Below are positions 1 through 8,602 of a DNA stretch of 49,832 bases, one piece after another (position 1 is the stretch's first letter; each line of letters begins with the position of its first letter). The stretch is from Deltaproteobacteria bacterium. Its GTDB lineage: Bacteria; Desulfobacterota; Dissulfuribacteria; Dissulfuribacterales; QOAL01. The stretch covers positions 1-49,832 of the forward strand of contig WGBG01000168.1 in NCBI GenBank assembly GCA_015494395.1. The letters are read 5' to 3'. The translations under genes were made by a program, and so were the position numbers. The notes below the pieces were generated by a model. It searched no databases, was not told the origin of the DNA, and saw only the letters and a program-made list of their open reading frames with translations.

Positions 1-164
1 ATATTAAAAGGAGTTACATGTATCATACTCTTCAACTTTTGAAACCCTTCGGGATTGCCGGATTCACTGCATCTCCTTTGTCAGAGGAATTCCCATATAG
101 CCGACTATTATGGGAATTCCTCTTTCGCGGATCTGCAGCAAATCCGACAATTGCTCAATCCAGG
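1..164 (+). mobile_element. Family A miniature repeat, copy A1, cut by window start
   Basis: This is the right-hand part of a dispersed non-coding repeat. It matches the copy at 36787-36992 (reversed) almost base for base from the first base of the window; by that comparison about 43 bases of its left end lie outside. It carries a strong internal palindrome (GAGGAATTCCCATA / TATGGGAATTCCTC, about 75-115) around a TAGCCGACTAT core and ends in the typical right terminus CGACAATTGCTCAATCCAGG at 164. The target duplication cannot be tested because the left flank is missing. It lies upstream of tRNA-Sec with its right end facing that gene. No transposase is encoded. Confidence 0.8.
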
Positions 165-284
165 ATAAATTTATCCTGCAATTGATTGAGCGTCAGGCTT
201 AATTTGTCTGATAATTTCTTCGGACATTAAAAGAAGTTTCATTAACGGCAAGTTTTTGTGCCGGCAAATTGTAATCATGCAGTC

Positions 285-312
285 TTGCACCAAATAAAAA
301 ATATGCTACCAT
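285..312 (+). promoter_or_regulatory. Candidate sigma-70 promoter for tRNA-Sec
   Basis: TTGCAC at 285-290 and TACCAT at 307-312 are separated by 16 bases, in an AT-rich stretch about 45 bases before the tRNA. This is a pattern match only; the -10 is a weak match. Confidence 0.35.
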
Positions 313-356
313 CAAGGTCACCAGCCAGTTAGAGAATCTGACTAAACAAGTTTTGC

Positions 357-454
357 GGAAGCGGATAGGTCACTGGTGGGCCTCCCGGACTTCAAATCCG
401 GTGTGCGGGGTGAGGAGCCTCGCAGGTGGGTTCGATTCCCATGCGCTTCCGCCA
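357..454 (+). tRNA. selC: tRNA-Sec (UCA)
   Basis: Selenocysteine tRNA. The acceptor strand GGAAGCGG pairs with GCGCTTCC over at least seven pairs, followed by discriminator G451 and an encoded CCA (452-454). The anticodon stem CCGGA (385-389) / TCCGG (397-401) encloses the loop CTTCAAA with anticodon TCA at 392-394. A long variable arm (about 402-424) and a T arm with TTCGATT follow. The about 95 nt length, the UCA anticodon and the long extra arm are diagnostic. It implies that the organism decodes UGA as selenocysteine, for example in formate dehydrogenases or hydrogenases located elsewhere; no Sec gene is seen in this window. It faces the 3' end of the alcohol dehydrogenase gene. Confidence 0.95.
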
Positions 455-527
455 CTTTTGGGGTTGTGGCTTTAATTTCCTGCATCCCTTGGAACTGCGG
501 TGTTCTGACCATGTCATAAAATGTTCA

Positions 528-1709
528 TCAGTCCCACCGTTGGCACCGTGCAAGTATGTCCATAACCACATCTACACTGTACTCCTGAATCCCCCATATT
601 CCCGCCTGAACCATGGCGTTTTCGGAAATGGCGGCATGGTCCTTTTCTGTAATTGAAAGAGACTTAAGGTCATTTGGACATCCTATGGACGTTAGCCAGT
701 TTGCAAACTGCTTGACCGTTGACCAGGCATTTTCTGCAGCGTTCCCTTCCTTGGCAATACCATAAATGTTCACGCCTAATTCTGCCACCCGGCTGTCATG
801 CCCTGAGGATGCAAACCACTCCATCCATCCTGGCAGCAATGCCGCAAGCCCCGCCCCATGGGGCACATCAAATATGGCACTAATTGAGTGTTCTATCATG
901 TGTACAGGGAAAAAATGTTCCCCAACCCCTGTTTTTGTAAGTCCGTTAAGGGCAAGTGTTGCACCCCACATGAGATTAGCCCGGGCATTGTAATCGTAAG
1001 GATTAGCGAGACACCTCTCTGTTGCATCTGCTATTGCCCTGATTAACCCGTAAGTTATTCTATCCTGTACAGGGGTGTCCGGCCATGAACCATTGAAAAA
1101 GGGTTCAAGCAGGTGGCATATGGCATCAACGCCACCATAGGCAGTATAGTCAGCCGGCACAGAAAATGTCAGTTCCGGATCAAGGATGGAAACTGCTGGA
1201 TAAACGTGGGGTGAGCCTGCTGCAAGTTTCAGGTTGTTCTCCTCATCCGTTATTACCATAAATCCGTTCATTTCGGATCCGGATGCCGCTAGGGTGGGGA
1301 CTGTGATAACGGGAAGAGCCGAGGCAATTTCTGTTTTTCCAAGAAAACAGTCCCAGATATCACCACGTTTTATGACTGTTCCTGCTGCAACTGCCTTGGC
1401 AGTGTCCATTACACTGCCACCACCAACTGCGACCACTGCCTCAATGCTGTTGGTTTCTGCCAGCTCTATGCCTTCTCTGACCTTTGAAAGAAGAGGGTTG
1501 GATTTGATATCTGACAGTTCAATCCACGAAATACCATGTTCGTTAAGACTGGATGTCACCTTCTCAAGTGTGCCACTCTTTTTCGCACTTGACTTACCAA
1601 AACATAACAGGACCTTTTTGGCCATGCCGTTAATATGCTTGCCTGTTGAATTTACCTTGCCTCTGCCAAAGACTATTTTAACCGGGTTATGAAATTCAAA
1701 TGCGTCCAT
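528..1709 (-). CDS. Iron-containing alcohol dehydrogenase (BdhA/YqhD-like)
   Basis: A 393-residue group III alcohol dehydrogenase, probably cytoplasmic and NAD(P)H-dependent, interconverting aldehydes and primary alcohols. The N-terminal Rossmann-like domain carries the family signature GGGSVMDTAK (residues 96-105). The helical C-terminal domain carries the likely divalent-metal ligands Asp185 and His189 (in VDAICHLLEP), His264 (EHSIS) and His274 (PHG). The length is normal for the butanol dehydrogenase branch, which typically prefers NADPH; the physiological substrate cannot be read from sequence. It is monocistronic, convergent with tRNA-Sec and divergent from the small HTH gene at 1971. 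Confidence 0.9.
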   Translation of the reverse strand: MDAFEFHNPVKIVFGRGKVNSTGKHINGMAKKVLLCFGKSSAKKSGTLEKVTSSLNEHGISWIELSDIKSNPLLSKVREGIELAETNSIEAVVAVGGGSVMDTAKAVAAGTVIKRGDIWDCFLGKTEIASALPVITVPTLAASGSEMNGFMVITDEENNLKLAAGSPHVYPAVSILDPELTFSVPADYTAYGGVDAICHLLEPFFNGSWPDTPVQDRITYGLIRAIADATERCLANPYDYNARANLMWGATLALNGLTKTGVGEHFFPVHMIEHSISAIFDVPHGAGLAALLPGWMEWFASSGHDSRVAELGVNIYGIAKEGNAAENAWSTVKQFANWLTSIGCPNDLKSLSITEKDHAAISENAMVQAGIWGIQEYSVDVVMDILARCQRWD

Positions 1710-1841
1710 GTGTCCTTAGTCCTCATTACCTTTATCTAAAATTAATGGAAAATATCTGTATCAGGCCTGCATCAGATTAAACGAGATTGACATTAATTGA
1801 GTTTTAATTCCCTGTTTTAGATCATGCTTTAATCATGTATG

Positions 1842-1868
1842 TTGACAAATAATTTCTCATAGTATAGA
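1842..1868 (+). promoter_or_regulatory. Candidate promoter for the small HTH gene
   Basis: A consensus TTGACA at 1842-1847 is followed, after 15 bases, by TATAGA at 1863-1868 in the AT-rich gap 1710-1970. The spacing is slightly short for sigma-70. It sits about 100 bases upstream of the gene at 1971. Confidence 0.45.
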
Positions 1869-1970
1869 GAGACTATCAAACTATCAGTTTAACCTCGTTT
1901 ATTCAGCTTCCCATTAAATTTTGCTGAATACATTTAATCACAACTTACTATTTCATCAAAGGAGAAAAAT

Positions 1971-2249
1971 ATGGCCAGAAAAAGGAGCAGGCCGTACACA
2001 GAAGACGATGTTGCATTTGTTCATAAGCACTATGCTGAAATGACAGCAGCGCAGATTGGCGAAGAACTTGGGATAAGCAAATTTCAGGTTTCTAAGATTG
2101 TTACAGAGCTCCGCAAAATCGGCGTAGATATGCCTAAAAAAACCGCCAAGCGCGACAATCCCGTTGAGCTGTACGTAAAGCACAACAAGATTCCTCTAAA
2201 GAAGACTTCCAAGGCAAAACAGGGTGCGGGCAGAAAGAAAAAGGCATAA
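1971..2249 (+). CDS. Small basic helix-turn-helix protein, function unknown
   Basis: A 92-residue protein. Residues about 15-50 (TAAQIGEELGISKFQVSKIV) form a classic helix-turn-helix of the kind seen in sigma-like or MarR/Trp-repressor-like small regulators. The C-terminal half is very rich in Lys and Arg and ends in GRKKKA, suggesting a flexible nucleic-acid-binding tail. The start is supported by a good ribosome binding site (AAAGGAG, about 7 bases before ATG). It has its own candidate promoter and no co-transcribed partner, so it may be an orphan regulator or a nucleoid-associated protein. I do not recognise a named family. Confidence 0.8.
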   Translation: MARKRSRPYTEDDVAFVHKHYAEMTAAQIGEELGISKFQVSKIVTELRKIGVDMPKKTAKRDNPVELYVKHNKIPLKKTSKAKQGAGRKKKA

Positions 2250-2280
2250 ACCACTATAAAATAGCTGTCTGATTTGGCTG

Positions 2281-3207
2281 TTAACGTATAATGCTGTGGG
2301 CCACACCGTGACAAGCACCGCATGTCCCGGCCTTTTCCAGCATGGCCCGGGGATGCGGTTCGCTGTGGCACTGTCTGCACCTCTTGATGGTTCTATGCTC
2401 TCCGGGGTGACACCTTGTACATCGCAGTCGGGAGTGTTTTGTGCCACTGCTGGTTAAGGTTTCACTTGCCTCCCTGTGGCACAGGGCACAGGTATGGTTG
2501 CTTGTCTGGTCTGGAATATTTGCCTTGAGTGCCTTGTGAGGGGGGTGGCAATCCACACACTCTGCCAGCATCTCTTGCATTGAAGGTTCTTCTTCCTGTG
2601 TTCTTGCAGGAAATATTGCAGTATGAGGCTGATGACACTCCAGGCATTGGGGAATGTGTCCATGCTTGGTGTGGTGGCAAGCTATGCAGTAGAGCTCAGT
2701 ATGGCGTGTGGTGTATGTCTTTATCTCCTTTTCATACTTTTCATGGCAGACATAGCAGCCCTGTGCCAAGGCAAGGCTTGCCGGAATTTCAAGAGGTGTG
2801 TGTGCTTCACTGTGGCATGAGCTGCACTCTGAAAGCTCATCGCCGTGGGGATGTCCGTGGCACCTTGAGCATTTTGGAAGAATTGATCTGTAATTTGTTG
2901 TTCCGGGCTCATAAACATGATACTGGATATGACATGCCCGGCACGGAACCGTTCTATGGGCTGCCCCATGTTTTGAGAGCATCCCAGCTATAAGGGGATG
3001 ACACTTCATGCACTGGTAGCGGGTCATCCTGTCCTTTTCTTCAGGCAGAATTTGTTTCTGATCAACAAAGGGTGCTGGTCCTCCGGTGATGAAATCGTTG
3101 GAAGGGTCTGTTTCATTGTCTGCGGCACAGGACAGGGGGCATAGCAGGGCAAGTAACAGCAGCAAAAGTAAAAAAGACAGTATTGAGGTTCTGGTGGACA
3201 GTATCAT
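2281..3207 (-). CDS. Secreted dodecaheme c-type cytochrome
   Basis: A 308-residue protein with an N-terminal signal peptide (a run of about 12 leucines, residues 10-24) and twelve CxxCH heme c motifs between residues 66 (CMKCH) and 300 (CGACH). This is roughly one heme per 20 residues, with extra histidines just after most motifs that could be axial ligands. The heme density resembles the periplasmic MtrA/DmsE-type electron-transfer proteins; no enzymatic domain is visible. The start codon overlaps the stop of the beta-helix lipoprotein gene by 4 bases, which implies translational coupling. It is the last gene of a three-gene minus-strand operon starting at 6054. A role in periplasm-to-outer-membrane electron transfer is inference. 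Confidence 0.9.
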   Translation of the reverse strand: MILSTRTSILSFLLLLLLLALLCPLSCAADNETDPSNDFITGGPAPFVDQKQILPEEKDRMTRYQCMKCHPLIAGMLSKHGAAHRTVPCRACHIQYHVYEPGTTNYRSILPKCSRCHGHPHGDELSECSSCHSEAHTPLEIPASLALAQGCYVCHEKYEKEIKTYTTRHTELYCIACHHTKHGHIPQCLECHQPHTAIFPARTQEEEPSMQEMLAECVDCHPPHKALKANIPDQTSNHTCALCHREASETLTSSGTKHSRLRCTRCHPGEHRTIKRCRQCHSEPHPRAMLEKAGTCGACHGVAHSIIR

Positions 3208-4577
3208 TTGCAGCTCCCTTCTCTGTAAAAACCTGTCTGGTAAAGATCAGGGGGTACATAAAGGGAACCCATGTCAGTCTTACCGAACTGCAGGAAGTAG
3301 GGTGTATCTATTTCATTTCCAGCATCCTGCGCGTGTGATTGCTCTTTTAGCCTGAAGTCATACTGGTCAGGGGCAGAAAAGAGAGGGTCTTCAATCAGGT
3401 CCCCTGTACCGGTAGAAGGGCAGCCAGCATACTGAAGTCTTTCAAAGAGATAGGCCGAAGTGTCATCCTTGTCAAAATCGGATACTTCACCATTGGCATA
3501 AAGTAAATTATATGAGGCATCTTGGCAGTTTCCAACCATAATGCCTGTCCGGACATTCCACGCAATGATATTGTTTTGCACCACCACAGCTCCGCCGCTG
3601 TCATCTCTTATGCCCGCCCCGATGGTGCCGGCGCCATTTGCTACGATGGTATTGTGCAGGATAGCAACATGAGTTCTGTTTTTGAAAGGTGAGTCCTCAA
3701 GCCCGCAGCCAATCCCCACCCTGTAGTTGTTATATATCCAGTTGTTACTGATGCCGTACGTGCCTGTTTTGCCCGCAGTTATAAAAATTCCAGCCCCGTG
3801 GTTAAAACTTATTCTGTTCTGAAACAGATCCAAAACAGGTATTGTGCCTGAGGGTGATGCAGCAGCAACACCTGCAGTTAAATTTCGAGTAAATACATTA
3901 TCCCAGGCATTGAGCCAGGTATTATCTTCAATACGAATCCCAGCCTTGTTGTTTTTGAAAATGGCACTGTAAGCAAGGGTTACAGTGGTAAAGCATGTTG
4001 GAGCAGATTTAATGCTTATCCCGCCCTGGCGGTTCATGAAGATTCGACTGCTTCTAATGTCTACCTCTGTTCTGGCTGTTATGGATTTGTGGTCATATCC
4101 ACCCTGGACTCTTATCCCTCCTTCTCCATTCAGGAAGATGCTTGTCCGGCGGATACTCAGCAGCCTGCCTTCGCGCATATCTATGCCACCTGTGCGGTTT
4201 GAGTGGATGGATGAGTTGTCAAGGTATATGTGCGCCTGGGAAAATGCCCGGATGCCCCCTGTGCCGTTATTGTACAGCCGGCATCTGCTGATACGAATCG
4301 GCTGGGAGCCTCGTATGCTTATTCCAGCCCGGTTGTTGTGGTGGATATCGTTGTCTTCAAAAATCACTGTAGCTTCCGCAGCATCAAGCTTGTATTGATC
4401 TGGCGGTTGCATTTCAGGCCTTTGGAGCTCACCATACCATGGGCCATGTGCTTCAGATGCTGTCCCTGTCTGGATTGGTGCTTTGAGCAGGGCTTCAGGA
4501 AGCCTGCTGCAGGCTGAGCAAAAAAACAGAATGGGAAGTGCTGTAATGATTATAGCTTTGCAAAAAAAATCGCTCAT
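3204..4577 (-). CDS. Right-handed beta-helix repeat lipoprotein
   Basis: A 457-residue exported protein. The N-terminus has a hydrophobic signal ending in FFCSACS, consistent with a lipoprotein Cys although the -3 residue is atypical. Residues about 65-400 are built of imperfect repeats of 20-25 residues with recurring N(x)GGI / N(x)AGI turns, the pattern of NosD/pectate-lyase-type parallel beta-helices (PbH1 repeats). No catalytic residues of a polysaccharide lyase are evident, so a binding or scaffold role is as likely as an enzymatic one. It is 58 bases downstream of the TPR/barrel gene and overlaps the dodecaheme cytochrome by 4 bases, so the three are expected to act together. Confidence 0.8.
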   Translation of the reverse strand: MSDFFCKAIIITALPILFFCSACSRLPEALLKAPIQTGTASEAHGPWYGELQRPEMQPPDQYKLDAAEATVIFEDNDIHHNNRAGISIRGSQPIRISRCRLYNNGTGGIRAFSQAHIYLDNSSIHSNRTGGIDMREGRLLSIRRTSIFLNGEGGIRVQGGYDHKSITARTEVDIRSSRIFMNRQGGISIKSAPTCFTTVTLAYSAIFKNNKAGIRIEDNTWLNAWDNVFTRNLTAGVAAASPSGTIPVLDLFQNRISFNHGAGIFITAGKTGTYGISNNWIYNNYRVGIGCGLEDSPFKNRTHVAILHNTIVANGAGTIGAGIRDDSGGAVVVQNNIIAWNVRTGIMVGNCQDASYNLLYANGEVSDFDKDDTSAYLFERLQYAGCPSTGTGDLIEDPLFSAPDQYDFRLKEQSHAQDAGNEIDTPYFLQFGKTDMGSLYVPPDLYQTGFYREGSCK

Positions 4578-4635
4578 TCTGTAAATTTCCTCACATTATC
4601 AGCCTACCATTCAAAAATAAGGAGAATTAAAAAAA

Positions 4636-6054
4636 TCAGAAAAATGCCTTGGAAATACCCGCAGAAAACACATAATCTTCTGCCCAGCCCTTGTCTGGTT
4701 TTATGGCCGGGATCTTTACACCTACTTCGAGCTTTAGTCCCTGGAAAACGATGAATTGCAGTCCGGGTGCCACAAATAGTGTTGATGTGCTTTTTTCTGT
4801 AACTGTGAAATTTTCTGCTTCTTGCTTTATGCGAACCTTGCCTCTCCATCGGTATGCAAGCTCCAGGGATGTGAAAACAGTATGTTTGTAGGAATAGGAG
4901 AGGGCAGTTCCTATGTTAAATTCATCGCCTACGTTTTTTCCATCCGTAATCCTGTAGGAAATGTTAACATTAGTAATAAATGAGTTAAAGGCGGTGGTAA
5001 ATGCCAGGCCCGGTGTATCATCAAAACTGCCTGAACCAAGAGGAATTGTCCTTGTAATGGACTGGTCACTGTCATGCGCGTGTTCGTCTCCTGTAGGAAT
5101 GGAAAGCAGGTTGTATACAGAAAGACGTGTTTGCCTCTTTCCCAATAGTTGATATTTCAGCATAATAATAGTATCTCCGAGGCCTGATACCTTCAAATTA
5201 GTTTCATCCAAGCTAAGTGAAGGAGCAGATGGAAATGGAGGACTGAACGTACGGGCAGGAAGTTTAAGTTTTCTCCTGAAGTATCTTCCAATGACCCCAA
5301 TTGAGAAATCATCTGTGATACCATATCGTAATCCGGCAATCCAAAGGTCTATTTTGACCTCCCGTTCTTCCGGTGGAAATAGGGCTTCAGGGTTGTCAAG
5401 CATGTCAGTAGTGACCGAACCGTCCTGAGTCCAGAAGCGGTACTGTGCATCTATAAGGAACTTCCCCTTTGGAAGACAAAAACCTGAAATCCTTGTGAAT
5501 GTGGGGTTGGTTAGTAGATTGTAGCGTGGAGGGAGTGCATTGTCGTAGCGATGTAGCCTTTTTTTAACATACTGAATCTGGTTTTGGGCGGCTTGTGAAT
5601 GAGGAAAAAGAAGCAGTGTTCTTGAGTATTGATCCTCTGCATCATCCAATCGGCCTTCTAACCTGTAAACCTCGGCAAGGGATAGCATCGCCTCGTGCAG
5701 GACATCTTTTGACCCAGGACGCGTCATGAAGTAGTCGTTGGACATTACATCGGTAATGATCTCTTGGAATTTTATGGCAGCCTTGTCAAGTTCCCCGCGG
5801 TTACTGTAAACCTTTCCAAGGCGAAGTTTTGCTTCAAGAAGATCAGGGCATAGTGCCAATGCCTCTTCAAAGAGTTCTATCTGTCTGTCGCTATTGTCCC
5901 AGACCGCAATGCCATTGTTAATCAGTTTCCATGCCCTGTCGCAGGGATCCTGATTTTTGGCGCTGTGTGCTTGATTTAATGGTAGAATCAGTAAAATAAA
6001 CAGCAGGAAAGCCAAACAGCATTTGAAAAACCCGCAGTCGTTGCTGTGATACAT
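4636..6054 (-). CDS. TPR-containing outer-membrane beta-barrel protein
   Basis: A 472-residue protein, first gene of the minus-strand operon. Residues 1-31 are a signal peptide (FLLFILLILPL...AHSA). Residues about 40-165 contain three TPR-like helical repeats (IELFEEALALCPDLLEAKLR, GELDKAAIKFQ, RLDDAEDQYSRTLLLFPHS). Residues about 180-472 are alternating amphipathic strands typical of a transporter-like barrel and end in the aromatic terminus SKAFF expected of Bam-inserted proteins. The barrel part resembles the MetA-pathway/phenol-degradation porin-like group, a judgement from pattern only. The TPR part would lie in the periplasm, where it could dock partners such as the dodecaheme cytochrome encoded two genes later. 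Confidence 0.75.
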   Translation of the reverse strand: MYHSNDCGFFKCCLAFLLFILLILPLNQAHSAKNQDPCDRAWKLINNGIAVWDNSDRQIELFEEALALCPDLLEAKLRLGKVYSNRGELDKAAIKFQEIITDVMSNDYFMTRPGSKDVLHEAMLSLAEVYRLEGRLDDAEDQYSRTLLLFPHSQAAQNQIQYVKKRLHRYDNALPPRYNLLTNPTFTRISGFCLPKGKFLIDAQYRFWTQDGSVTTDMLDNPEALFPPEEREVKIDLWIAGLRYGITDDFSIGVIGRYFRRKLKLPARTFSPPFPSAPSLSLDETNLKVSGLGDTIIMLKYQLLGKRQTRLSVYNLLSIPTGDEHAHDSDQSITRTIPLGSGSFDDTPGLAFTTAFNSFITNVNISYRITDGKNVGDEFNIGTALSYSYKHTVFTSLELAYRWRGKVRIKQEAENFTVTEKSTSTLFVAPGLQFIVFQGLKLEVGVKIPAIKPDKGWAEDYVFSAGISKAFF

Positions 6055-6286
6055 ACTCTCACAGTAAGCCTTTTATACATGTGGCCATGCAAAAAGGCAT
6101 CCTCCCTAAAAAGTATTTGAGCCCATGTAAAATAGCAGGCAGGCAGTTCTTTAACCTACCGGAATATAACCACCAGCCAGAAGCCCCCCGCCTGGCAGAC
6201 GATATGGATATTGATTAGTCAGTAGATTAGATGGTCTTTTAATCTGTCAAACCAATTAATATAAAGTATAAATTGATACAATACAA

Positions 6287-6964
6287 ATGGCATATACAAA
6301 AAAAGAACCTCCGATTGCAAGGCAGAACTGGCCTCCTCTTTGTGTGGCCGTGACAGGTATTCTTGGTTGCGGGAAAAGTACAGTCACAGGACTCCTTGCG
6401 CGATACGGCCTGGCTGTTGTTGACTGTGACCTTCTGGCACATAATGTGACAGCCCCTGGCAGTGAAGCCTTGGTACGCTTAAGTAGAGCATTGGGAGGTC
6501 ATATTTTAGGCCCTGATGGCACAATGAAAAGATCGTTGGTGCTTGACATGATGCTTAGTGACCAACATGCCAGGCATGTGCTTGAGCAGGTAATTCATCC
6601 CCTTGTATTAGAGGAACTTGATAAGGAGCTGAGGCAGTTTGCTGCACACGGTGAAGCTGTCGCAGTTGTTGAGGTCCCGCTACTGTTTGAGGTGGGGTGG
6701 CATACTTTTTTTGACATAAACTGCCTTGTTGTTGCCCCTGAGCCAGTTTGTATAAGTCGAATAATGAAGAGAAATGGGGTTGACAGGAAGACAGCAGAAC
6801 AATGGATGAAACTGCAGATGCCGTTGGAAGAAAAAGAGCCTCTGGCCGATTATATCATTCATAATGATGGAAATCTTGATGAGCTTCAGAGGCGTGTAGA
6901 TAAATTTTATCATTACATTGTGCTTGGCAGCAAGGGTGGGCTTAATGCTCAGGTATTGTCTTGA
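6287..6964 (+). CDS. coaE: Dephospho-CoA kinase
   Basis: A 225-residue enzyme catalysing ATP-dependent phosphorylation of dephospho-CoA, the last step of coenzyme A synthesis, in the cytoplasm. The Walker A loop GILGCGKST lies at residues 24-32. It is followed by the family motifs VDCDLLAH, VIHPLV and VEVPLLFEVGW and the lid region with RMKRNG-type arginines (MKRNGVDRKTAEQWM). An N-terminal extension of about 18 residues precedes the usual start and is rich in Lys/Pro; no better internal start is obvious. It is divergent from the cytochrome operon and followed by tRNA-Arg. Confidence 0.93.
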   Translation: MAYTKKEPPIARQNWPPLCVAVTGILGCGKSTVTGLLARYGLAVVDCDLLAHNVTAPGSEALVRLSRALGGHILGPDGTMKRSLVLDMMLSDQHARHVLEQVIHPLVLEELDKELRQFAAHGEAVAVVEVPLLFEVGWHTFFDINCLVVAPEPVCISRIMKRNGVDRKTAEQWMKLQMPLEEKEPLADYIIHNDGNLDELQRRVDKFYHYIVLGSKGGLNAQVLS

Positions 6965-7005
6965 CTCCGGGTGGCTGATGGGCAGTAATCCGTCCAAATT
7001 TTCAC

Positions 7006-7035
7006 TTTACAACGCATATATCAGTAGGTTATACA
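7006..7035 (+). promoter_or_regulatory. Candidate promoter for tRNA-Arg
   Basis: TTTACA (7006-7011) and TATACA (7030-7035) are separated by 18 bases, about 50 bases upstream of the tRNA. Both hexamers are close to the sigma-70 consensus. Confidence 0.5.
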
Positions 7036-7086
7036 TTGCCGACATGCAGATGTACTGCATCGCTTCGCAGTACTACGGTTTCTTTT

Positions 7087-7163
7087 CCGCCCATAGCTCA
7101 ACTGGATAGAGCAGTGGACTTCTAATCCACAGGTTGCGTGTTCGAGTCGCGCTGGGCGGGCCA
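7087..7163 (+). tRNA. tRNA-Arg (UCU)
   Basis: A 77-nt cloverleaf. The acceptor CCGCCCA (7087-7093) pairs perfectly with TGGGCGG (7153-7159), discriminator G7160 is followed by an encoded CCA. The anticodon stem GTGGA/TCCAC encloses the loop CTTCTAA with anticodon TCT at 7121-7123, and the T arm is GCGTG-TTCGAGT-CGCGC. It reads AGA (and AGG by wobble) codons. Confidence 0.95.
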
Positions 7164-7173
7164 GTAAATTCAA

Positions 7174-7205
7174 GGGGCATGGCTTGATTAAGCTGCCCCT
7201 TTTTT
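7174..7205 (+). terminator. Rho-independent terminator after tRNA-Arg
   Basis: GGGGCA ... TGCCCC form a 6 bp stem, extended by an inner GCTT/AAGC, and are followed by TTTTTT. It sits 10 bases after the tRNA CCA. Confidence 0.85.
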
Positions 7206-7360
7206 AATTCTTCGGGCTTTTCGGCTTTATATTCCTGGTTTATAATTCTGTATCTCTGTTCAGCGTATTAACCTGCCAAGCTTCGTGGATGGTCCTGTTC
7301 TTCGTGAAGGGTAAATAATTTCGTGTTTTTCAACGTATTGTCCATTTTTTATGATATACT

Positions 7361-8602
7361 ATGTCAATGGGACTATTTCATGTATTAGCCGTTGTTCTCA
7401 CACTTGCAGCGGTTTTCAGCTATATTAATGTTCGTTTTCTGAAGTTTCCCCGTGTGGTAGGGGTTATGACAATAGCCCTGCTGGCATCGCTGGCAATTAT
7501 ACTGGCCAGTCATTTTGGCCTTGATTTGCGCTCATCCGCATCTGAGATCATTGCATCTATCCCCCTGGAGCACACCCTCCTGCACGGAATGTTGAGCTTT
7601 CTTGTCTTTGCAGGTGCCCTTCACGTTAACCTTGCAGATCTCCTTGAGCAGAAATGGATGGTCCTTGGGCTGGCCTCAGTGGGGGTGATTCTTTCCACTG
7701 TTATTGTTGGCATCTTCAGCTATTTTGTTTTTGCGCTCGCCGGACTTTCCATTCCATTTGTCTATTGCATGCTCTTTGGCGCCCTGATTTCCCCAACTGA
7801 TCCAGTATCTGTGATGGCAATAATGAAAAAGATAGGGGCAAGGCCGGATGTAGAGGTGCTTATTACCGGTGAGTCTCTTCTTAATGACGGGGTTGGAGTT
7901 GTTATCTTTTCCATTTTGTGTACCCTGGTTGAGCAGACGCATGGCAGCGGCCTGTCTGCCGGTATGGTGCTGCAGTTATTTGCCAGAGAGGCCCTGGGAG
8001 GGTTCACTCTGGGGATTGTTGCAGGCGCCCTGGCATTTCTAATGCTGCGTTCAATCGACTCCTATGAAACAGAGATAATGATTACCCTTGCCCTGGTAAC
8101 CGGCGGATATGCACTGGCCGAGGTCCTTCACGTTTCAGGCCCCATGGCAATGGTCGGTGCAGGAATACTGATTGGCAATCATGGCAGACGTCTGGCAATG
8201 TCATACAATACCAGGCAGCATCTTGATGATTTCTGGTCTGTGACAGATGAGCTAATGAATGTGGTGCTTTTCGTGCTGATTGGGCTGGAGATACTGCTGC
8301 TCCATATAAAACCATCTGTGATGATAGCAGCAATATGCGCTATCCCTGTGGTCCTTGCTGCCCGCATGATAAGTGTGTCAGCCCCACTGGTCATTGCAGG
8401 TTTTGACTCCAGCATGGTTAAGCTGCTGACCTGGACGGGTTTAAGGGGAGGGATCTCCGTTGCCCTGGCCCTTTCACTTCCCTCCGGTCCTTACAGGGAG
8501 TCAATTATCACCATTACATACACTGTGGTCATATTTTCTATAATGGTTCAGGGGCTGACTGCCGAGCAGGTAATAAGCAGGTTCAGGAGCCAGGATGCGT
8601 GA
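7361..8602 (+). CDS. Na+/H+ antiporter, CPA1 (NhaP-type) family
   Basis: A 413-residue inner-membrane protein with about 12 hydrophobic segments. The family signatures ALISPTDPVSVMAIMKK (the Asp essential for ion exchange), ITGESLLNDGVGVVIF and LRGGISVALALSLP are present in order. It exchanges cytoplasmic sodium (or potassium) for protons and thus serves pH and salt homeostasis. It lacks the large cytoplasmic C-terminal domain of eukaryotic and some bacterial members. Its last codon overlaps the GTG start of lptF (GTGA), suggesting one transcript with the LPS-export genes. Confidence 0.92.
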   Translation: MSMGLFHVLAVVLTLAAVFSYINVRFLKFPRVVGVMTIALLASLAIILASHFGLDLRSSASEIIASIPLEHTLLHGMLSFLVFAGALHVNLADLLEQKWMVLGLASVGVILSTVIVGIFSYFVFALAGLSIPFVYCMLFGALISPTDPVSVMAIMKKIGARPDVEVLITGESLLNDGVGVVIFSILCTLVEQTHGSGLSAGMVLQLFAREALGGFTLGIVAGALAFLMLRSIDSYETEIMITLALVTGGYALAEVLHVSGPMAMVGAGILIGNHGRRLAMSYNTRQHLDDFWSVTDELMNVVLFVLIGLEILLLHIKPSVMIAAICAIPVVLAARMISVSAPLVIAGFDSSMVKLLTWTGLRGGISVALALSLPSGPYRESIITITYTVVIFSIMVQGLTAEQVISRFRSQDA

